From Mycoavidus cysteinexigens (GTDB lineage Bacteria > Pseudomonadota > Gammaproteobacteria > Burkholderiales > Burkholderiaceae): a stretch of 64,000 nt of DNA. Numbering within the stretch: position 1 is the stretch's first letter; each line of letters opens with the position of its first letter. Below the pieces are notes generated by a model that saw only the letters and a list, made by a program, of their open reading frames with translations, ran no database searches and was not told the origin of the DNA. The DNA is taken from assembly GCF_003966915.1 (NCBI RefSeq), contig NZ_AP018150.1, forward strand, positions 2,294,001 to 2,358,000, given 5' to 3'. Shown here one piece after another: positions 38,207 through 48,448 of the stretch. Both the position numbers and the translations under genes were made by a program.

Positions 38207-38764
38207 ATGAGCACAGCTAAAAAACTCGTTATCCTCGATCGTGACGGCGTGATTAATCATGACGCCGATGAATTTATCAAATCACCTGACGAATGGCACG
38301 CGATCACGGGTAGCCTTGAGGCCATTGCCCGGCTTAATCAAGCCGGCTATCGAGTCGTCGTCGCGACCAATCAATCAGGCGTTGGCCGCGGTCTGTTTGA
38401 TATGGCGACTTTAAATGCAATTCATCTTAAAATGCATCAAGCCGCTGCTGCGTTTGGCGCCCGCATCGATGCCGTATTCTTTTGCGCCCATACCGCTCAT
38501 GACAATTGCAATTGCCGCAAACCCAAACCCGGTATGCTGCAAATGATTATCGAGCGCTTTAATATTGAACCCGCAGTTACCCCTGTAGTGGGCGATGCGC
38601 AACGCGATCTAGCGGCTGGGGCCGCGCTCGGTTTTCCCGTGCATCTGGTTTTAACCGGAAAAGGGCGCGCAACTTATGAGGCGGGCGCGCTACCCAGCGG
38701 CACCAAAGTCCATCAAGATCTATGGGCTTTTACGCTTGATTTTCTAGCCAACTCTACCGTTTAA
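38207..38764 (+). CDS. gmhB: D-glycero-beta-D-manno-heptose-1,7-bisphosphate 7-phosphatase
   Basis: A 185-residue HAD phosphatase of the ADP-heptose pathway supplying the LPS inner core. HAD motif I is ILDRDGVIN, motif II VATNQSGVGRG, and motif III/IV VVGDAQRDLAAG. The GmhB zinc-binding loop CAHTAHDNCNCRKPKPGM provides Cys-His-Cys-Cys ligands. It sits between glyS and plsC, the usual order. Confidence 0.95.
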   Translation: MSTAKKLVILDRDGVINHDADEFIKSPDEWHAITGSLEAIARLNQAGYRVVVATNQSGVGRGLFDMATLNAIHLKMHQAAAAFGARIDAVFFCAHTAHDNCNCRKPKPGMLQMIIERFNIEPAVTPVVGDAQRDLAAGAALGFPVHLVLTGKGRATYEAGALPSGTKVHQDLWAFTLDFLANSTV

Positions 38765-38770
38765 ATCACT

Positions 38771-39520
38771 ATGTGGCCTGCTCAACCGTTCAGCATCTTG
38801 CTGCGCTCATTATTTTTCTCGCTTTATTTGGTTCTTTTCACTATTCCGTACGCACTAGCGTGCTTTTTAGCCTTCCCTTTGATGAATACGCAGTGTCGTT
38901 ACGCAATGATTGCCGCTTGGTGCCGCGTGACCCTGTGGATGCTGCGTATTTTGAACGGCATTAGCTACCATTTAGAAGGCCTTGATAACTTGCCTAACGG
39001 CCCTGCCGTATTATTATCAAAGCACCAATCCGCCTGGGAAACGCTCGCTTTTCCCGCTCTCTTACCACGTCCGCTATGCTTTGTTTTTAAGCGAGAGTTG
39101 GTATTTATACCTTTTTTTGGCTGGACGCTAGGCATGTTAAAGATGGTGCAAATTGATCGCCGCAAAGGCCATAGCGCATTTGCTTCGATGCTCCGCCAAG
39201 GACGTGCGCGGCTGGCCGAAGGCGCATGGGTTATTATGTTTCCAGAAGGCACCCGCACCCCAGTTGGCACGCGAGGTCAATATAAAGTAGGCGGCGCACA
39301 TTTTGCCGTAAGCGCCGGCGTTCCTGTGATTCCAATTGCGCATAATGCCGGCTATGTATGGCCTCGCAATTCTTTCATAAAATATCCAGGCGTCGTCACG
39401 GTCTCAATTGGCAAACCAATCCAGACCACAGGCCGTACACCAGCCGAGGTCAACGCAGAAGTTGAAACTTGGATTGAAACCGAGATGCTGCGCCTTGCCC
39501 CTATGGCCCCTCGGTCATAA
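38771..39520 (+). CDS. plsC: 1-acyl-sn-glycerol-3-phosphate acyltransferase
   Basis: A 249-residue membrane acyltransferase making phosphatidic acid from lysophosphatidic acid. An N-terminal hydrophobic segment (about 8-50) is followed by the catalytic SKHQSAWETL, where the usual H-x4-D is H-x4-E as in the Burkholderia group, and by MFPEGTRTPVG, the second acyltransferase motif. It starts 6 bases after gmhB and converges with rsmA 40 bases downstream. Confidence 0.93.
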   Translation: MWPAQPFSILLRSLFFSLYLVLFTIPYALACFLAFPLMNTQCRYAMIAAWCRVTLWMLRILNGISYHLEGLDNLPNGPAVLLSKHQSAWETLAFPALLPRPLCFVFKRELVFIPFFGWTLGMLKMVQIDRRKGHSAFASMLRQGRARLAEGAWVIMFPEGTRTPVGTRGQYKVGGAHFAVSAGVPVIPIAHNAGYVWPRNSFIKYPGVVTVSIGKPIQTTGRTPAEVNAEVETWIETEMLRLAPMAPRS

Positions 39521-39560
39521 ATCGGCGCCTGCGCATTTAAGCGGCTACATCCGCCACAGT

Positions 39561-40400
39561 TCAAGCGGCAGATAAGTGCTGCGCAAGCGCTACATATTCA
39601 GGCACGGCAACCTCTTCTGCACGACGCGCAAGATCAAAACCCACGGCATCAAAATCAATCCGCGCGCGATAAGCCGCCAACGCATTCCGCAACATCTTGC
39701 GCCGCTGCGAAAAAGCCGCCGCCACCAGCTCCGAAAAACAGACCCAATCCACTGCAGGCAAAGCATTTAACGGGCGCGGCACCATTCTAATGACGGCGGA
39801 ATCTACTTTGGGAGCGGGCGCAAACGCAGTAGGAGGAACGTCAATCAGCTTATCGACCTCATAACGGTACTGCAACATGACAGAAAGACGCCCATACGCT
39901 TTACTCCCTGGACTGGCAACTAAACGTTCAACCAATTCGCTTTGCAACATAAAATGCTGATCCGCCACCCAGTCCGCACAACTCAGTAAATGAAATAATA
40001 ATGGGGTTGAGATGTTATAGGGCAAATTCCCCACAATCCGCAGCAGGGCCGGCGCGACCGTCTGCGCCATTGCGAAAGCTTGGAAATCAAACGTCAAGGC
40101 GTCCGCCGAATGCAAGATTAGTCTAGCGCCAAAACGTTTTTGCAAACGCACAATAAGATCGCGATCCAGCTCAATCGCATGCAAAATGCCGCTTTGGCCT
40201 AAGCGCGCCAACAAAGGTGCGGTCAAAGCCCCTAAACCAGGGCCAATCTCGACCAAGCGTTGATCTGGCTGCGGCGCAATGGCCGCCGCAATCCTTTCGA
40301 TAATGCCGGTGTCTACCAGAAAATTCTGCCCAAAGCGTTTACGAGCAGTATGCCCTTGATACCTCTGATTATTCTCTGCGCAAGCGCGGTTCTTCTGCAT
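39561..40400 (-). CDS. rsmA: 16S rRNA dimethyladenosine transferase RsmA (KsgA)
   Basis: A 279-residue methyltransferase that dimethylates two adjacent adenines near the 3' end of 16S rRNA. Motifs: [20 protein letters not shown]-binding [16 protein letters not shown], catalytic [16 protein letters not shown] and [16 protein letters not shown] 40400 shares its A with the pdxA TGA stop, so the two are translationally coupled; an in-frame TTG one codon upstream is less likely. Confidence 0.96.
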   Translation of the reverse strand: MQKNRACAENNQRYQGHTARKRFGQNFLVDTGIIERIAAAIAPQPDQRLVEIGPGLGALTAPLLARLGQSGILHAIELDRDLIVRLQKRFGARLILHSADALTFDFQAFAMAQTVAPALLRIVGNLPYNISTPLLFHLLSCADWVADQHFMLQSELVERLVASPGSKAYGRLSVMLQYRYEVDKLIDVPPTAFAPAPKVDSAVIRMVPRPLNALPAVDWVCFSELVAAAFSQRRKMLRNALAAYRARIDFDAVGFDLARRAEEVAVPEYVALAQHLSAA

Positions 40401-41521
40401 CAAACTGAAATACCCAAGTTGGACTCCGGGAAACGGCGATATCGCGCCATTGTAACCGCAGCGTCAATCGCCTCTAGCAAACTCGCCGGATCAGCCCGAC
40501 CGGTACCGGCCAAATCTAAGGCCGTGCCATGGTCGACTGAAGTTCGTATAATGGGCAAACCAAGCGTCACATTAATGCCTGTGCCGAAGGTTGCATATTT
40601 CAGCACCGGTAGCCCTTGATCATGATACATCGCAAGTACGCAATCTGCCTGATCTAAATAACGCGGCTGAAACAATGTGTCTGCCGGATAAGGACCACGC
40701 GCATCAATTCCTAAGCCCTGCACATACTCTAGCGCTGGGATAATAATCTCAATTTCCTCACGCCCCAGATGGCCCTGCTCACCCGCATGTGGATTCAATC
40801 CGGTCACTAAAATGCGTGGTTTTTTAATGCCAAAGTCACGGCGCAAATGGGCATCCATAATGCGTAGCGTGCTAATCAATTTGTCTGTCGTTAACGCTGC
40901 AGCCACCTCTTTGAGCGGCAGATGGGTGGTTGCCAGCGCCACCCGAAAAGCCTGGCCTGGCCGACACGAGCTTTTAAACGGGTGGTATCTATGCTGGGTT
41001 GAAGTTGAGGTGATTGATGTGGTCAGTGCAGCGGATTCCGCCCGTGCATTGGGCTGGCCCGCGAGCATCATCACCACCTGCTCAGTCCCCGTGCGAACCG
41101 CCAAATATTCAGTATGGCCAGTGAAGGGAATACCCGCCTCATTGATCACGCTTTTTTGTAGCGGAGCTGTCACGATCGCATCGAAGGACTTGGCCAAGGC
41201 ACCTGCGATAGCCACATCAAGCAACGCAAGTACATAACGACTATTCGCTGCATTGAGCTGGCCGGCTGTGACCGGCGCGCTCAGTGCCTCATGGCGCAAC
41301 GCGATCCGCCCAGTCGCTAAGAGCGCTAACCAGTCAACGCCAACCACCTTGGCGCGCATTTCCAGTAATGGGCTATCGCCCAGCACAGTAAAATACACAT
41401 CAGGCCAGATAGGGGGCTCAACTAACAGCGCATGAGCCAGAGCCAACAGGGTGAGTTCTGGGCCGACTCCGGCTGGTTCACCCGTGGTAATTGCAATTTT
41501 AAGCGCAGCGTCTGTATGCAT
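40400..41521 (-). CDS. pdxA: 4-hydroxythreonine-4-phosphate dehydrogenase
   Basis: A 373-residue, zinc-dependent enzyme in the deoxyxylulose-phosphate route to vitamin B6. Motifs [45 protein letters not shown] and [13 protein letters not shown] are present. It is about 30 residues longer than usual (330-340); the extra Ser/Thr-rich stretch lies between [11 protein letters not shown] and [12 protein letters not shown] (about 40,955-41,050 in DNA). It falls at a surface loop in known PdxA folds (inference), so activity may be kept. Order surA-pdxA-rsmA is conserved. Confidence 0.94.
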   Translation of the reverse strand: MHTDAALKIAITTGEPAGVGPELTLLALAHALLVEPPIWPDVYFTVLGDSPLLEMRAKVVGVDWLALLATGRIALRHEALSAPVTAGQLNAANSRYVLALLDVAIAGALAKSFDAIVTAPLQKSVINEAGIPFTGHTEYLAVRTGTEQVVMMLAGQPNARAESAALTTSITSTSTQHRYHPFKSSCRPGQAFRVALATTHLPLKEVAAALTTDKLISTLRIMDAHLRRDFGIKKPRILVTGLNPHAGEQGHLGREEIEIIIPALEYVQGLGIDARGPYPADTLFQPRYLDQADCVLAMYHDQGLPVLKYATFGTGINVTLGLPIIRTSVDHGTALDLAGTGRADPASLLEAIDAAVTMARYRRFPESNLGISV

Positions 41522-41549
41522 GAGTTAAGCCGAAACCAAGCGGATCCAA

Positions 41550-42242
41550 TTAAAACGCTGCGCTATCCGTTTTATATAAAATAAAACTGCTGTCTCGCAA
41601 CTCCCGCAACCAATCGGCATAGGCTTGTTCAGCTTTGCGCATGCCCAGAGCTTGCCGCACCTGTTCTGGCTGGGCGAGAGATTTTTCAGCGCCCTCAGTG
41701 CCTTGGTGATTAGCCAGATAATTAGCCACCTCCGCATCCGAGACAGTGATTTTTTGCTCCACCTCTTTCTGGCGTAAACGACTGAGAATCAGCTCATTCT
41801 TTACATCCGTGACAAAAACAGACCAGGCTACGCCCTGTTTTTTTAACCACTCACGATACTGTTCAAGCGATAATCGATTGGCCTGCGCGATTTGTTCAAG
41901 CGTACGATCAATGGTTTCATCATTAACCGTAATCCTTTCCTGGTTTGCCGTTTGCAATTGCATGCGCTCTAGCACCATCTGCTCAAGCACCTGGAGTTTT
42001 AAATGTGCAGCAGGCGGAATCGGCGCCTTAGTCTGCTGTAGGCGGCGTGTCACGAGCTCCAAGCGGGCCGCTAACTCGCGTTGGGTAATCACTTCATGGT
42101 TTACAACCACCAGCACCCGATCCACTTCCTGAACCGCAGAAGATAAAGGCTTTTGTGTTTTCGCTACAGTAAGCGAAGGAAATACAGACAAAACCGTCAA
42201 AAGCACTACAACAGATGGTTTAACCCAATCAAAAATTCGCAT
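41550..42242 (-). CDS. surA: Minimal SurA chaperone lacking both prolyl-isomerase domains
   Basis: A 230-residue periplasmic chaperone for outer-membrane proteins. Normal SurA has about 430-450 residues: N-domain, two parvulin domains, C-terminal helix. Here a signal peptide (VVVLLTVLSVFPSLTVA), the complete N-domain (VDRVLVVVNHEVITQRELA to VSDAEVANYL) and the C-terminal segment (VRQALGMRKAEQAYADWL) are joined directly; no parvulin motif is present. The frame is intact. E. coli work showed that the N-domain plus C-terminal part keeps chaperone activity, so it is probably functional. It lies 12 bases after lptD, whose folding needs SurA. Confidence 0.9.
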   Translation of the reverse strand: MRIFDWVKPSVVVLLTVLSVFPSLTVAKTQKPLSSAVQEVDRVLVVVNHEVITQRELAARLELVTRRLQQTKAPIPPAAHLKLQVLEQMVLERMQLQTANQERITVNDETIDRTLEQIAQANRLSLEQYREWLKKQGVAWSVFVTDVKNELILSRLRQKEVEQKITVSDAEVANYLANHQGTEGAEKSLAQPEQVRQALGMRKAEQAYADWLRELRDSSFILYKTDSAAF

Positions 42243-42253
42243 AAACAATTCAC

Positions 42254-44584
42254 TTACTCATAATTTGAAAAACGCGAGGGCGGTGGCAGTGGCGGTGGCA
42301 GTCCAACATATCCCGGCACACTCGCGCGCAATTGCTCAATTAACCCATTGTCAATTCTCGACAACCCTTTAAACTCAAGCTGCGCTAGCACGCGTGTGCC
42401 GGTCGCATTCGCGCCACTTGGATCAATCCCATTAGCAAAGCGCTGAATCGCCAAGCCAAACGCCCAACAATCCGCATCATACTGAAAACCTAATAGACTA
42501 TCGACTACACGGTGGCTATCGAGACCATAATTAAGCCGCCCCACTCCATATAAACGCCGGCTCAATGGCCACTGCGCAGAGATCACTGCTTGTTTAATCG
42601 GCTGATAATTGAGCGTTGGATTAGCACGCGTATAACGATACGCCAGATTAAACACCTTGCGATCGGCTGGACTCCAGCCAAAGCCAAGGTTGGAACGGAT
42701 CAGCTCATTATCATCCGCATTAAATTGCACAGCGGTTTCCGAACTGAAACCCGCCCCTAATTTAAACGCCGCGCCTAATAATAAATCAGAATGATTGGCC
42801 CGCATATTCGGTTGATTGGGCAGCAGGGCCACGCGCTGTTGCTGAAAATAATACTGCTGCGCCGCCACTAAACGCGCGCGCTCATCACCCGTTACTGAAT
42901 CAGTAAAACGCGTGGTTATACCTGCCGTCAAGCGATTGGCGTCAGCAATCCGATCATTTCCTACAAAGGAGTTTTCGGTATAAATTTCAGCTAAGCCAAA
43001 ATCAGACTCCGCGCTATCAAAGAGCGGCATAAAACTTTGCTCCCGATAAGGCGTATACACATAATATAGTCGTGGCTCAAGGGTCTGAATATATTCTTTT
43101 CCGAAAAAGCGTACCGGACGCTCAAAAATCAGTCCGCTATCTAAGCTCAAGGTTGGAATTGCCGTATTAATATGGCGCGGTTGGGACGCGCTAGCCGTCG
43201 ACGCAATCGTGTTCAGGTTATACGCAGCCAAATGATATTGCAGTTTTGGCACAATAAAATAAGCTGAGCTAAGCAACGGATAGCTTAGATAGGGCTTCAA
43301 AAAAACCCGATCACCTTCCGTTAAATCTGCCGTCGTGATTTTAAACCGCGAATAATTCGCTTGCGCGCCAAAATCAAAGCCATATGCGTCATAACGCTCA
43401 TATTTAACATCTAATTCGGGTTCCCGCCCATACGGTGCGGCCGATGGCGGCAAGGTCTGCCAACGCTGCACACGCGCCAGCGCGGACCAAGGCCCGCGAT
43501 TATACGTCAAGCCAGCTTCTTGTTGATAAAGCAACTGCATGCCGTTCATAAACATATTACCGGCGGTTAAGTCCTCTGGATAAGTATTATCCGATACGCG
43601 ATTGTAGTTGAAATAAGCCCCTAAGCTATTACCCAACTCTTGGGCGTGTTGCGCATGAATCGCATAACGCCGGCTCTGCATGACTTCATCATGAGGCAAA
43701 TATTCAACGTTGAGCGAGCCTGAATAAGTGGGGGACAAATAACGATAATCTGCGCCAAGCTGCATGCCGCGGCGTGACATATAACGTGGATAAAGCGTCA
43801 AATCACGGTTTGGCGCAATATTAAAGTAATACGGTAGCGTCGCATCAACCCCCGCCGTCGAACCCAATGCAACCACTGGCGGCAACAAACCAGAAACCCG
43901 CTGATTGGACAATGGAAATGACAAATAAGGACTCGCAAAAAGCGGGACTTGCTGAAAGAACAGCACACCATTACGCGCCACGCCTAAGTTATTCGCTTTA
44001 TCAAATTCAACGCGGCTCGCCTTGATATTCCATGCCGGCTGCGAACATGGGCATCCCGTATAGGTGCCGCGCGTAATGACTGTGCGCTCTGGATCCAGCA
44101 CATCAATCCGTTGCGCGCTCCCTGAACCGCCAGCAATAAAGCGATAGCTAGGCGAAAGCATATAGCCCTCATTTGCCTTGACCTTTAAGTGCGCTTCAGG
44201 TCCGCTAAAAGTATTCCCTTTATTGATAATCCGCACATTACCGTAAGCATCAGCTTGATCTGTGGTCGCATCATAATGCAACCGATCACCTTTGATCACT
44301 GTAGTTGAAGTACGCACCTCAGCCGAGCCCGAAACAGTCACCTCTTGCTCGCCCTGCGCTTCGACTTGATCGCCCAACACAAATCTTGCCGTACCCTGAC
44401 CTGGAGACAACGGATGCTCTTCAAGCTGCGGCGCTAGCGTCAGCCCCGAGATAGGCGCGCCTGCACTGATCACCGGCTCGAGTGGCTGGCTAAAAGCAAC
44501 AAGCGGCACGCTAGCTGGCAACGCCAGCAAGGCAACCAACAAAGACGAGAGACGCGGATGAGTAGATCGAGGCAAAGTTAACAA
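42254..44584 (-). CDS. lptD: LPS-assembly outer-membrane protein LptD
   Basis: A 776-residue outer-membrane barrel which, with LptE, inserts LPS into the outer leaflet. A signal peptide ([17 protein letters not shown]) leads to an N-terminal beta-jellyroll ([33 protein letters not shown]) and a large barrel starting at about residue 200. The cysteine pair in [13 protein letters not shown] probably joins the disulfides needed for function. No ATG lies near the N-terminus; the start must be TTG (44584, or 44575). First gene of lptD-surA-pdxA-rsmA. Confidence 0.94.
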   Translation of the reverse strand: MLTLPRSTHPRLSSLLVALLALPASVPLVAFSQPLEPVISAGAPISGLTLAPQLEEHPLSPGQGTARFVLGDQVEAQGEQEVTVSGSAEVRTSTTVIKGDRLHYDATTDQADAYGNVRIINKGNTFSGPEAHLKVKANEGYMLSPSYRFIAGGSGSAQRIDVLDPERTVITRGTYTGCPCSQPAWNIKASRVEFDKANNLGVARNGVLFFQQVPLFASPYLSFPLSNQRVSGLLPPVVALGSTAGVDATLPYYFNIAPNRDLTLYPRYMSRRGMQLGADYRYLSPTYSGSLNVEYLPHDEVMQSRRYAIHAQHAQELGNSLGAYFNYNRVSDNTYPEDLTAGNMFMNGMQLLYQQEAGLTYNRGPWSALARVQRWQTLPPSAAPYGREPELDVKYERYDAYGFDFGAQANYSRFKITTADLTEGDRVFLKPYLSYPLLSSAYFIVPKLQYHLAAYNLNTIASTASASQPRHINTAIPTLSLDSGLIFERPVRFFGKEYIQTLEPRLYYVYTPYREQSFMPLFDSAESDFGLAEIYTENSFVGNDRIADANRLTAGITTRFTDSVTGDERARLVAAQQYYFQQQRVALLPNQPNMRANHSDLLLGAAFKLGAGFSSETAVQFNADDNELIRSNLGFGWSPADRKVFNLAYRYTRANPTLNYQPIKQAVISAQWPLSRRLYGVGRLNYGLDSHRVVDSLLGFQYDADCWAFGLAIQRFANGIDPSGANATGTRVLAQLEFKGLSRIDNGLIEQLRASVPGYVGLPPPLPPPSRFSNYE

Positions 44585-44713
44585 AGAAATTAATAGCCGT
44601 TACAGCTTAGTCAAATGTCTAAAGGTGAGTTTCAAACAGGTCTTAGCCGAACAGAACGCAGAAAATAATCGGGTATTATATAAGCAAGATCGCTCTCTCT
44701 TCGTTATATTTTG

Positions 44714-45742
44714 ATGACACACCCTTCCCTGGTTGATACTCGCCTAACGCTCCTTTCAGATTGGCTAGCAACTTTACCTAAGCATTATCAATTAGATTTA
44801 ACGTCACTTGAATCCGCTAGCGCAGACGCGGGAGCACGCCGTTATTTCCGACTTGCCAGTGCCGGATCATATGGCCCAACCCTGCTTGCCGTGGACGCGC
44901 CACCACCACAAAAATGCGTTGAATTCGCCACGATTGCGTTAATCTTAGCCCAAACAGGCATCCATGCACCTCAGGTCTATGAAAGCGATTTTACCCATGG
45001 TTTTATGCTCATCACTGACCTTGGCCGCGCCACTTACCTTAAGGTTATTTTAAGCGCATCCGATCCTCTAGAAGCTTACCCCTTATTTGACGCTGCACTC
45101 AATGCACTGATCCGCTGGCAATGCGCGACGCGCGCAGAGGTTTTACCGATTTACGATGAAGCCTTTGTGCGGCGAGAACTTGAGTTATTTCCCACCTGGT
45201 ATCTTGAGCGCCACTTGGGAATCACGGTGGATCAGACTCTGCGCACAACGCTCGATTCCATTTTTACGATTTTGGTTGAAAACGCACTCACGCAACCCAA
45301 GGTCTTTATGCATCGAGACTATATGCCGCGCAATCTCATGGCATCTCCTCCCAACCCAGGAGTCATTGATTTTCAAGATGCAGTGCTGGGCCCCATTACC
45401 TATGATGTCGTCTCTTTATTCCGAGATGCATTTATTAGCTGGGATGAATCATTTGAGTTAGATTGCATAGCCCAATATTGGGAGCGAGCAAAAAAAGCCG
45501 GCTTGCCGGTGCGCACCGATTTTGCGCAATTTTACCGTGAGCTTGAATGGATGGGCTTGCAACGACATTTAAAAATCTTAGGACTTTTTGCGCGACTTTA
45601 CTATTTGGATGGGAAAGCAAACTATTTAGCCGACACACCAAGGTTTATCATTTATGTGCGTAATGTCGCACAACGCTATCGTGAATTAGCACCATTGTTG
45701 CAGATCTTAGACAAAATCGAGGGTGCAAAGGTTAATCGATAA
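44714..45742 (+). CDS. amgK: N-acetylmuramate/N-acetylglucosamine anomeric kinase AmgK
   Basis: A 342-residue aminoglycoside-phosphotransferase-fold kinase. AmgK phosphorylates MurNAc at the anomeric carbon so MurU can make UDP-MurNAc, bypassing de novo synthesis and the fosfomycin target. The catalytic loop VFMHRDYMPRNLM and metal-binding GVIDFQDAVLGP are visible near residues 198-225. The N-lobe has ADAGARRYFRL. It is divergent from lptD as in related genomes. Usually murU follows directly; here a broken acetyltransferase gene lies between them. Confidence 0.9.
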   Translation: MTHPSLVDTRLTLLSDWLATLPKHYQLDLTSLESASADAGARRYFRLASAGSYGPTLLAVDAPPPQKCVEFATIALILAQTGIHAPQVYESDFTHGFMLITDLGRATYLKVILSASDPLEAYPLFDAALNALIRWQCATRAEVLPIYDEAFVRRELELFPTWYLERHLGITVDQTLRTTLDSIFTILVENALTQPKVFMHRDYMPRNLMASPPNPGVIDFQDAVLGPITYDVVSLFRDAFISWDESFELDCIAQYWERAKKAGLPVRTDFAQFYRELEWMGLQRHLKILGLFARLYYLDGKANYLADTPRFIIYVRNVAQRYRELAPLLQILDKIEGAKVNR

Positions 45743-45779
45743 TTTTATATACTTAGAGGCAAAGCGCACCACTTAATGA

Positions 45780-46245
45780 TTAATGAAAACAGGGTCTAAA
45801 GTTTGACTGAAAGCAATAAAGCAAAGAAATATAATTATCATAAACCAGGCCAGGATGGGCTTTGAATCCGAAGCGACCGTAGTAGGCAAGGTTTCCCAGA
45901 ACTACGCAGCCGAGGCCGCCTAGGCGTTGCAATTCAGCGAGAGCCACCTTCATCAACTTCGAGCCGATACCTTGGCCCTGGCGTTCAGGCCGTACGGAGA
46001 TTGGCCCAAGGCCGTACCATCCAGTTGCGCCCGACGAAAGGGTAACGGGCGACATGGCCTACGATAGCATCGCCCGCTACTGCCACCAGAGAGATCGTCA
46101 GTTGATCATAATGCCGTAAGGCATTGACGATAAATTGCTCAGTATGGCTTGCGTGTGGCTCGCTTCGAAATGCAGACTCGGTAAGCCGTGTGATGGTGGC
46201 GATGTCGGCAGCCTGCTCATGGCGGATAGTAATATTCATGTTCAT
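45780..46245 (-). pseudogene. Broken GNAT-family N-acetyltransferase
   Basis: Two overlapping frames together give one GNAT protein. The first half (MNITIRHEQAADIATITRL ... AGDAIVGHVA) is in one frame; the second half (SPVTLSSGATGWYGLGPISV, RPERQGQGIGSKLM, NLAYYGRFGFKAHPGLV) continues in another. The join is near 46,050, consistent with a small deletion. The RPERQGQGIG acetyl-CoA loop is intact, but after PGLVYDN the C-terminus departs from the family and ends early. It lies antisense between amgK and murU, so it is an insertion that then decayed. A sequencing error could explain the frameshift but not the altered end. Confidence 0.85.
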
Positions 46246-46484
46246 TCTTGCTTTGACATCTTGATCAATAATACTCCGCAGAACTTTGAAGTTACCGACC
46301 AAATTTAAAAATAGCGCCGAATTTTTCCTGAGTTATAAGCCTATCCGCCGATGATTGTTCAAGCCACGCGTCGACCTTACAATATGAGCTTCATGAATAA
46401 AATAACTCTCAACGCCAAAGCAGGCGCATAGCTTTAATATTACGGGTTCGTCGATTCCTCAAGCACAATGCTATTTTTTCTATA

Positions 46485-47183
46485 ATGATCTCTTCTCAAA
46501 CCGCTATGATCTTCGCTGCTGGACGCGGCGAACGCATGAGCCCGCTCTCCGATTTTTGCCCCAAACCCTTACTCACGGCGCGAGGCAAACCACTTATCGT
46601 ATGGCAAATTGAGCGCTTGGCGCGGGCCGGGTTCACGACCATCATCATCAACCATCATTGGCTGGGCGAACAAATTGAGGCAGCGCTTGGTGATGGCGCC
46701 CACTGGGGCGTACATATCCGCTATTCCGCTGAAGCCGAGCTGCTAGAAACAGCCGGTGCGATTGCTCAGGCCCTCCCTTTGCTCGAAGCGCAACAACAGC
46801 CTTGCGCCTTCGTTGCAGTGAGCGCCGATATTTTTACCGATTATGACTATCGTGCCCTGCACCAACACCTGCAACGGCTGCAAAATTTGTCTGAACCTCA
46901 TATGCATCTAGTGATGGTCCAGAACCCTGAATATCATCCGAATGGCGATTTTGCCCTTGCAAATGGCCTGCTATCGCTGCACGATGCTGCACGTTTGACC
47001 TTCGGCAATATCGGCGTGTACGATACTCGGATGTTTTATGACCTCAAGCCCGGTAAACGTTGTGCGCTCACCCCTTACTATTTAGCTGCGATTAAAGCAC
47101 AACGTGCAAGCGGCGAACTGCATCAGGGTAATTGGGCGAATGTGGGTACGCCCGCTCAACTCCAACTGCTCAACGCCGAATGA
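46485..47183 (+). CDS. murU: N-acetylmuramate 1-phosphate uridylyltransferase MurU
   Basis: A 232-residue nucleotidyltransferase that makes UDP-MurNAc from MurNAc-1-phosphate, the partner of AmgK in the cell-wall salvage route. The nucleotide-binding signature AAGRGERMSPLSDFCPKPLL spans residues about 11-30; SADIFTDYDY holds the metal-binding Asp, and NWANVGTPAQLQLL closes the domain. The assignment over a general sugar nucleotidyltransferase rests on length and on the nearby amgK. Confidence 0.88.
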   Translation: MISSQTAMIFAAGRGERMSPLSDFCPKPLLTARGKPLIVWQIERLARAGFTTIIINHHWLGEQIEAALGDGAHWGVHIRYSAEAELLETAGAIAQALPLLEAQQQPCAFVAVSADIFTDYDYRALHQHLQRLQNLSEPHMHLVMVQNPEYHPNGDFALANGLLSLHDAARLTFGNIGVYDTRMFYDLKPGKRCALTPYYLAAIKAQRASGELHQGNWANVGTPAQLQLLNAE

Positions 47184-47236
47184 CAAAAACCCGGCCAACA
47201 GTTTATTCTGAAAACACGCGCTAAAACAAACCAACC

Positions 47237-48448
47237 ATGCCCCCCTCGCTCAGTATCCCCTTTGATTTCGATCTCGCCATTATTGGCGCCGGGCCAGTTG
47301 GCCTTGCCCTAGCGGGCTGGCTTATGCGCCGCAGCGCAACCCGCACCATGTCTATTGCGCTGATTGATGCAAAGCAACCCGCCGCAGCGCAGCACGATCC
47401 GCGTGCTTTTGCGCTCTCGCAGGGAAGTCGCAGCCTACTTGCAGCATTAGGCTGGCCAACGACAGCGGTACCGATTAAACAGGTACATATCTCGCAATGT
47501 GGATCTTTTGGACGTACGCTGATCGACTGCCGTGAACATCATCTGCCAGCACTTGGCTATGTTGTCCGTTACGGCGCGCTTCTCTCTACGCTAGAAAACG
47601 CACTGCCGCACCACACGCTACAACGCTTTACCCAAACCAAAGCCGGTACACCTATGCAAGATGCATATGGCGTCACGCTGCCGATTGAAACCCCCAGCGG
47701 GGCGCGCACGCTACGCGCTCAGCTTTTAGTCCACGCCGAGGGCGGTCAATATCACGCTCAATCCTCTGCTACACTCAACGCCCCATCCGGCAATACTCGT
47801 GCTTATCAGCAAGTTGCGTTGGTCGGCGTCATCAGCGTCGACACCCCACAGTCTTATATCGCGTGGGAACGTTTTACTGACGAAGGCCCGCTCGCCCTGC
47901 TTCCTTTAGGGGGCGAGAGCAACGCAAGCTATGCGCTGGTTTGGTGTGGCCGTCCCGACAATACACAACGTCGGCTGCACGCAAACCCAGCCGACTTCTT
48001 AACCGAACTAGGTTCGCGATTTGGCTCGCGTCTCGGACGTTTTACCGAAATCAATGGCCGTGCTTCCTTTGCTCTGAATTTAAACACAGCGGCAGCGCTC
48101 GCTGACCATCGCATTGCCGTCATTGGAAATGCGGCCCAGACTTTGCATCCAGTTGCCGGGCAAGGGTTAAACTTAGGTTTACGCGACGCTTATACGTTAG
48201 CGGAGGCTCTGTCTGACCTGGGTCCAACCCCTGCTGCTCTGACTTGCTTCGCACAACGCCGCCGCGCGGATCGAAAATTAACTGTCACGGCGACCGATCT
48301 ACTGGCGCGCATTTTCACGCATAGTTTTGCACCTCCGTTTGGCGCATTACTTGCACCCAGTTATGGACTCGCTCTGACCGCACTGAATTGTTTGCCGCTA
48401 TTTAAGCGTAAATTGGCGCACCACATGATGTTTGGCCAACGGGATTAA
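47237..48448 (+). CDS. UbiH/UbiF/COQ6-type FAD monooxygenase (ubiquinone synthesis)
   Basis: A 403-residue flavoprotein hydroxylase. The Rossmann start DLAIIGAGPVGLALAGWL binds FAD; the second FAD motif is VIGNAAQTLHPVAGQGLNLG near residues 293-312, specific to the ubiquinone hydroxylase group. It adds a ring hydroxyl in the ubiquinone pathway; sequence alone does not tell UbiH from UbiF/UbiI roles, although Burkholderia annotations usually say UbiH. It lies 53 bases after murU. Confidence 0.88.
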   Translation: MPPSLSIPFDFDLAIIGAGPVGLALAGWLMRRSATRTMSIALIDAKQPAAAQHDPRAFALSQGSRSLLAALGWPTTAVPIKQVHISQCGSFGRTLIDCREHHLPALGYVVRYGALLSTLENALPHHTLQRFTQTKAGTPMQDAYGVTLPIETPSGARTLRAQLLVHAEGGQYHAQSSATLNAPSGNTRAYQQVALVGVISVDTPQSYIAWERFTDEGPLALLPLGGESNASYALVWCGRPDNTQRRLHANPADFLTELGSRFGSRLGRFTEINGRASFALNLNTAAALADHRIAVIGNAAQTLHPVAGQGLNLGLRDAYTLAEALSDLGPTPAALTCFAQRRRADRKLTVTATDLLARIFTHSFAPPFGALLAPSYGLALTALNCLPLFKRKLAHHMMFGQRD

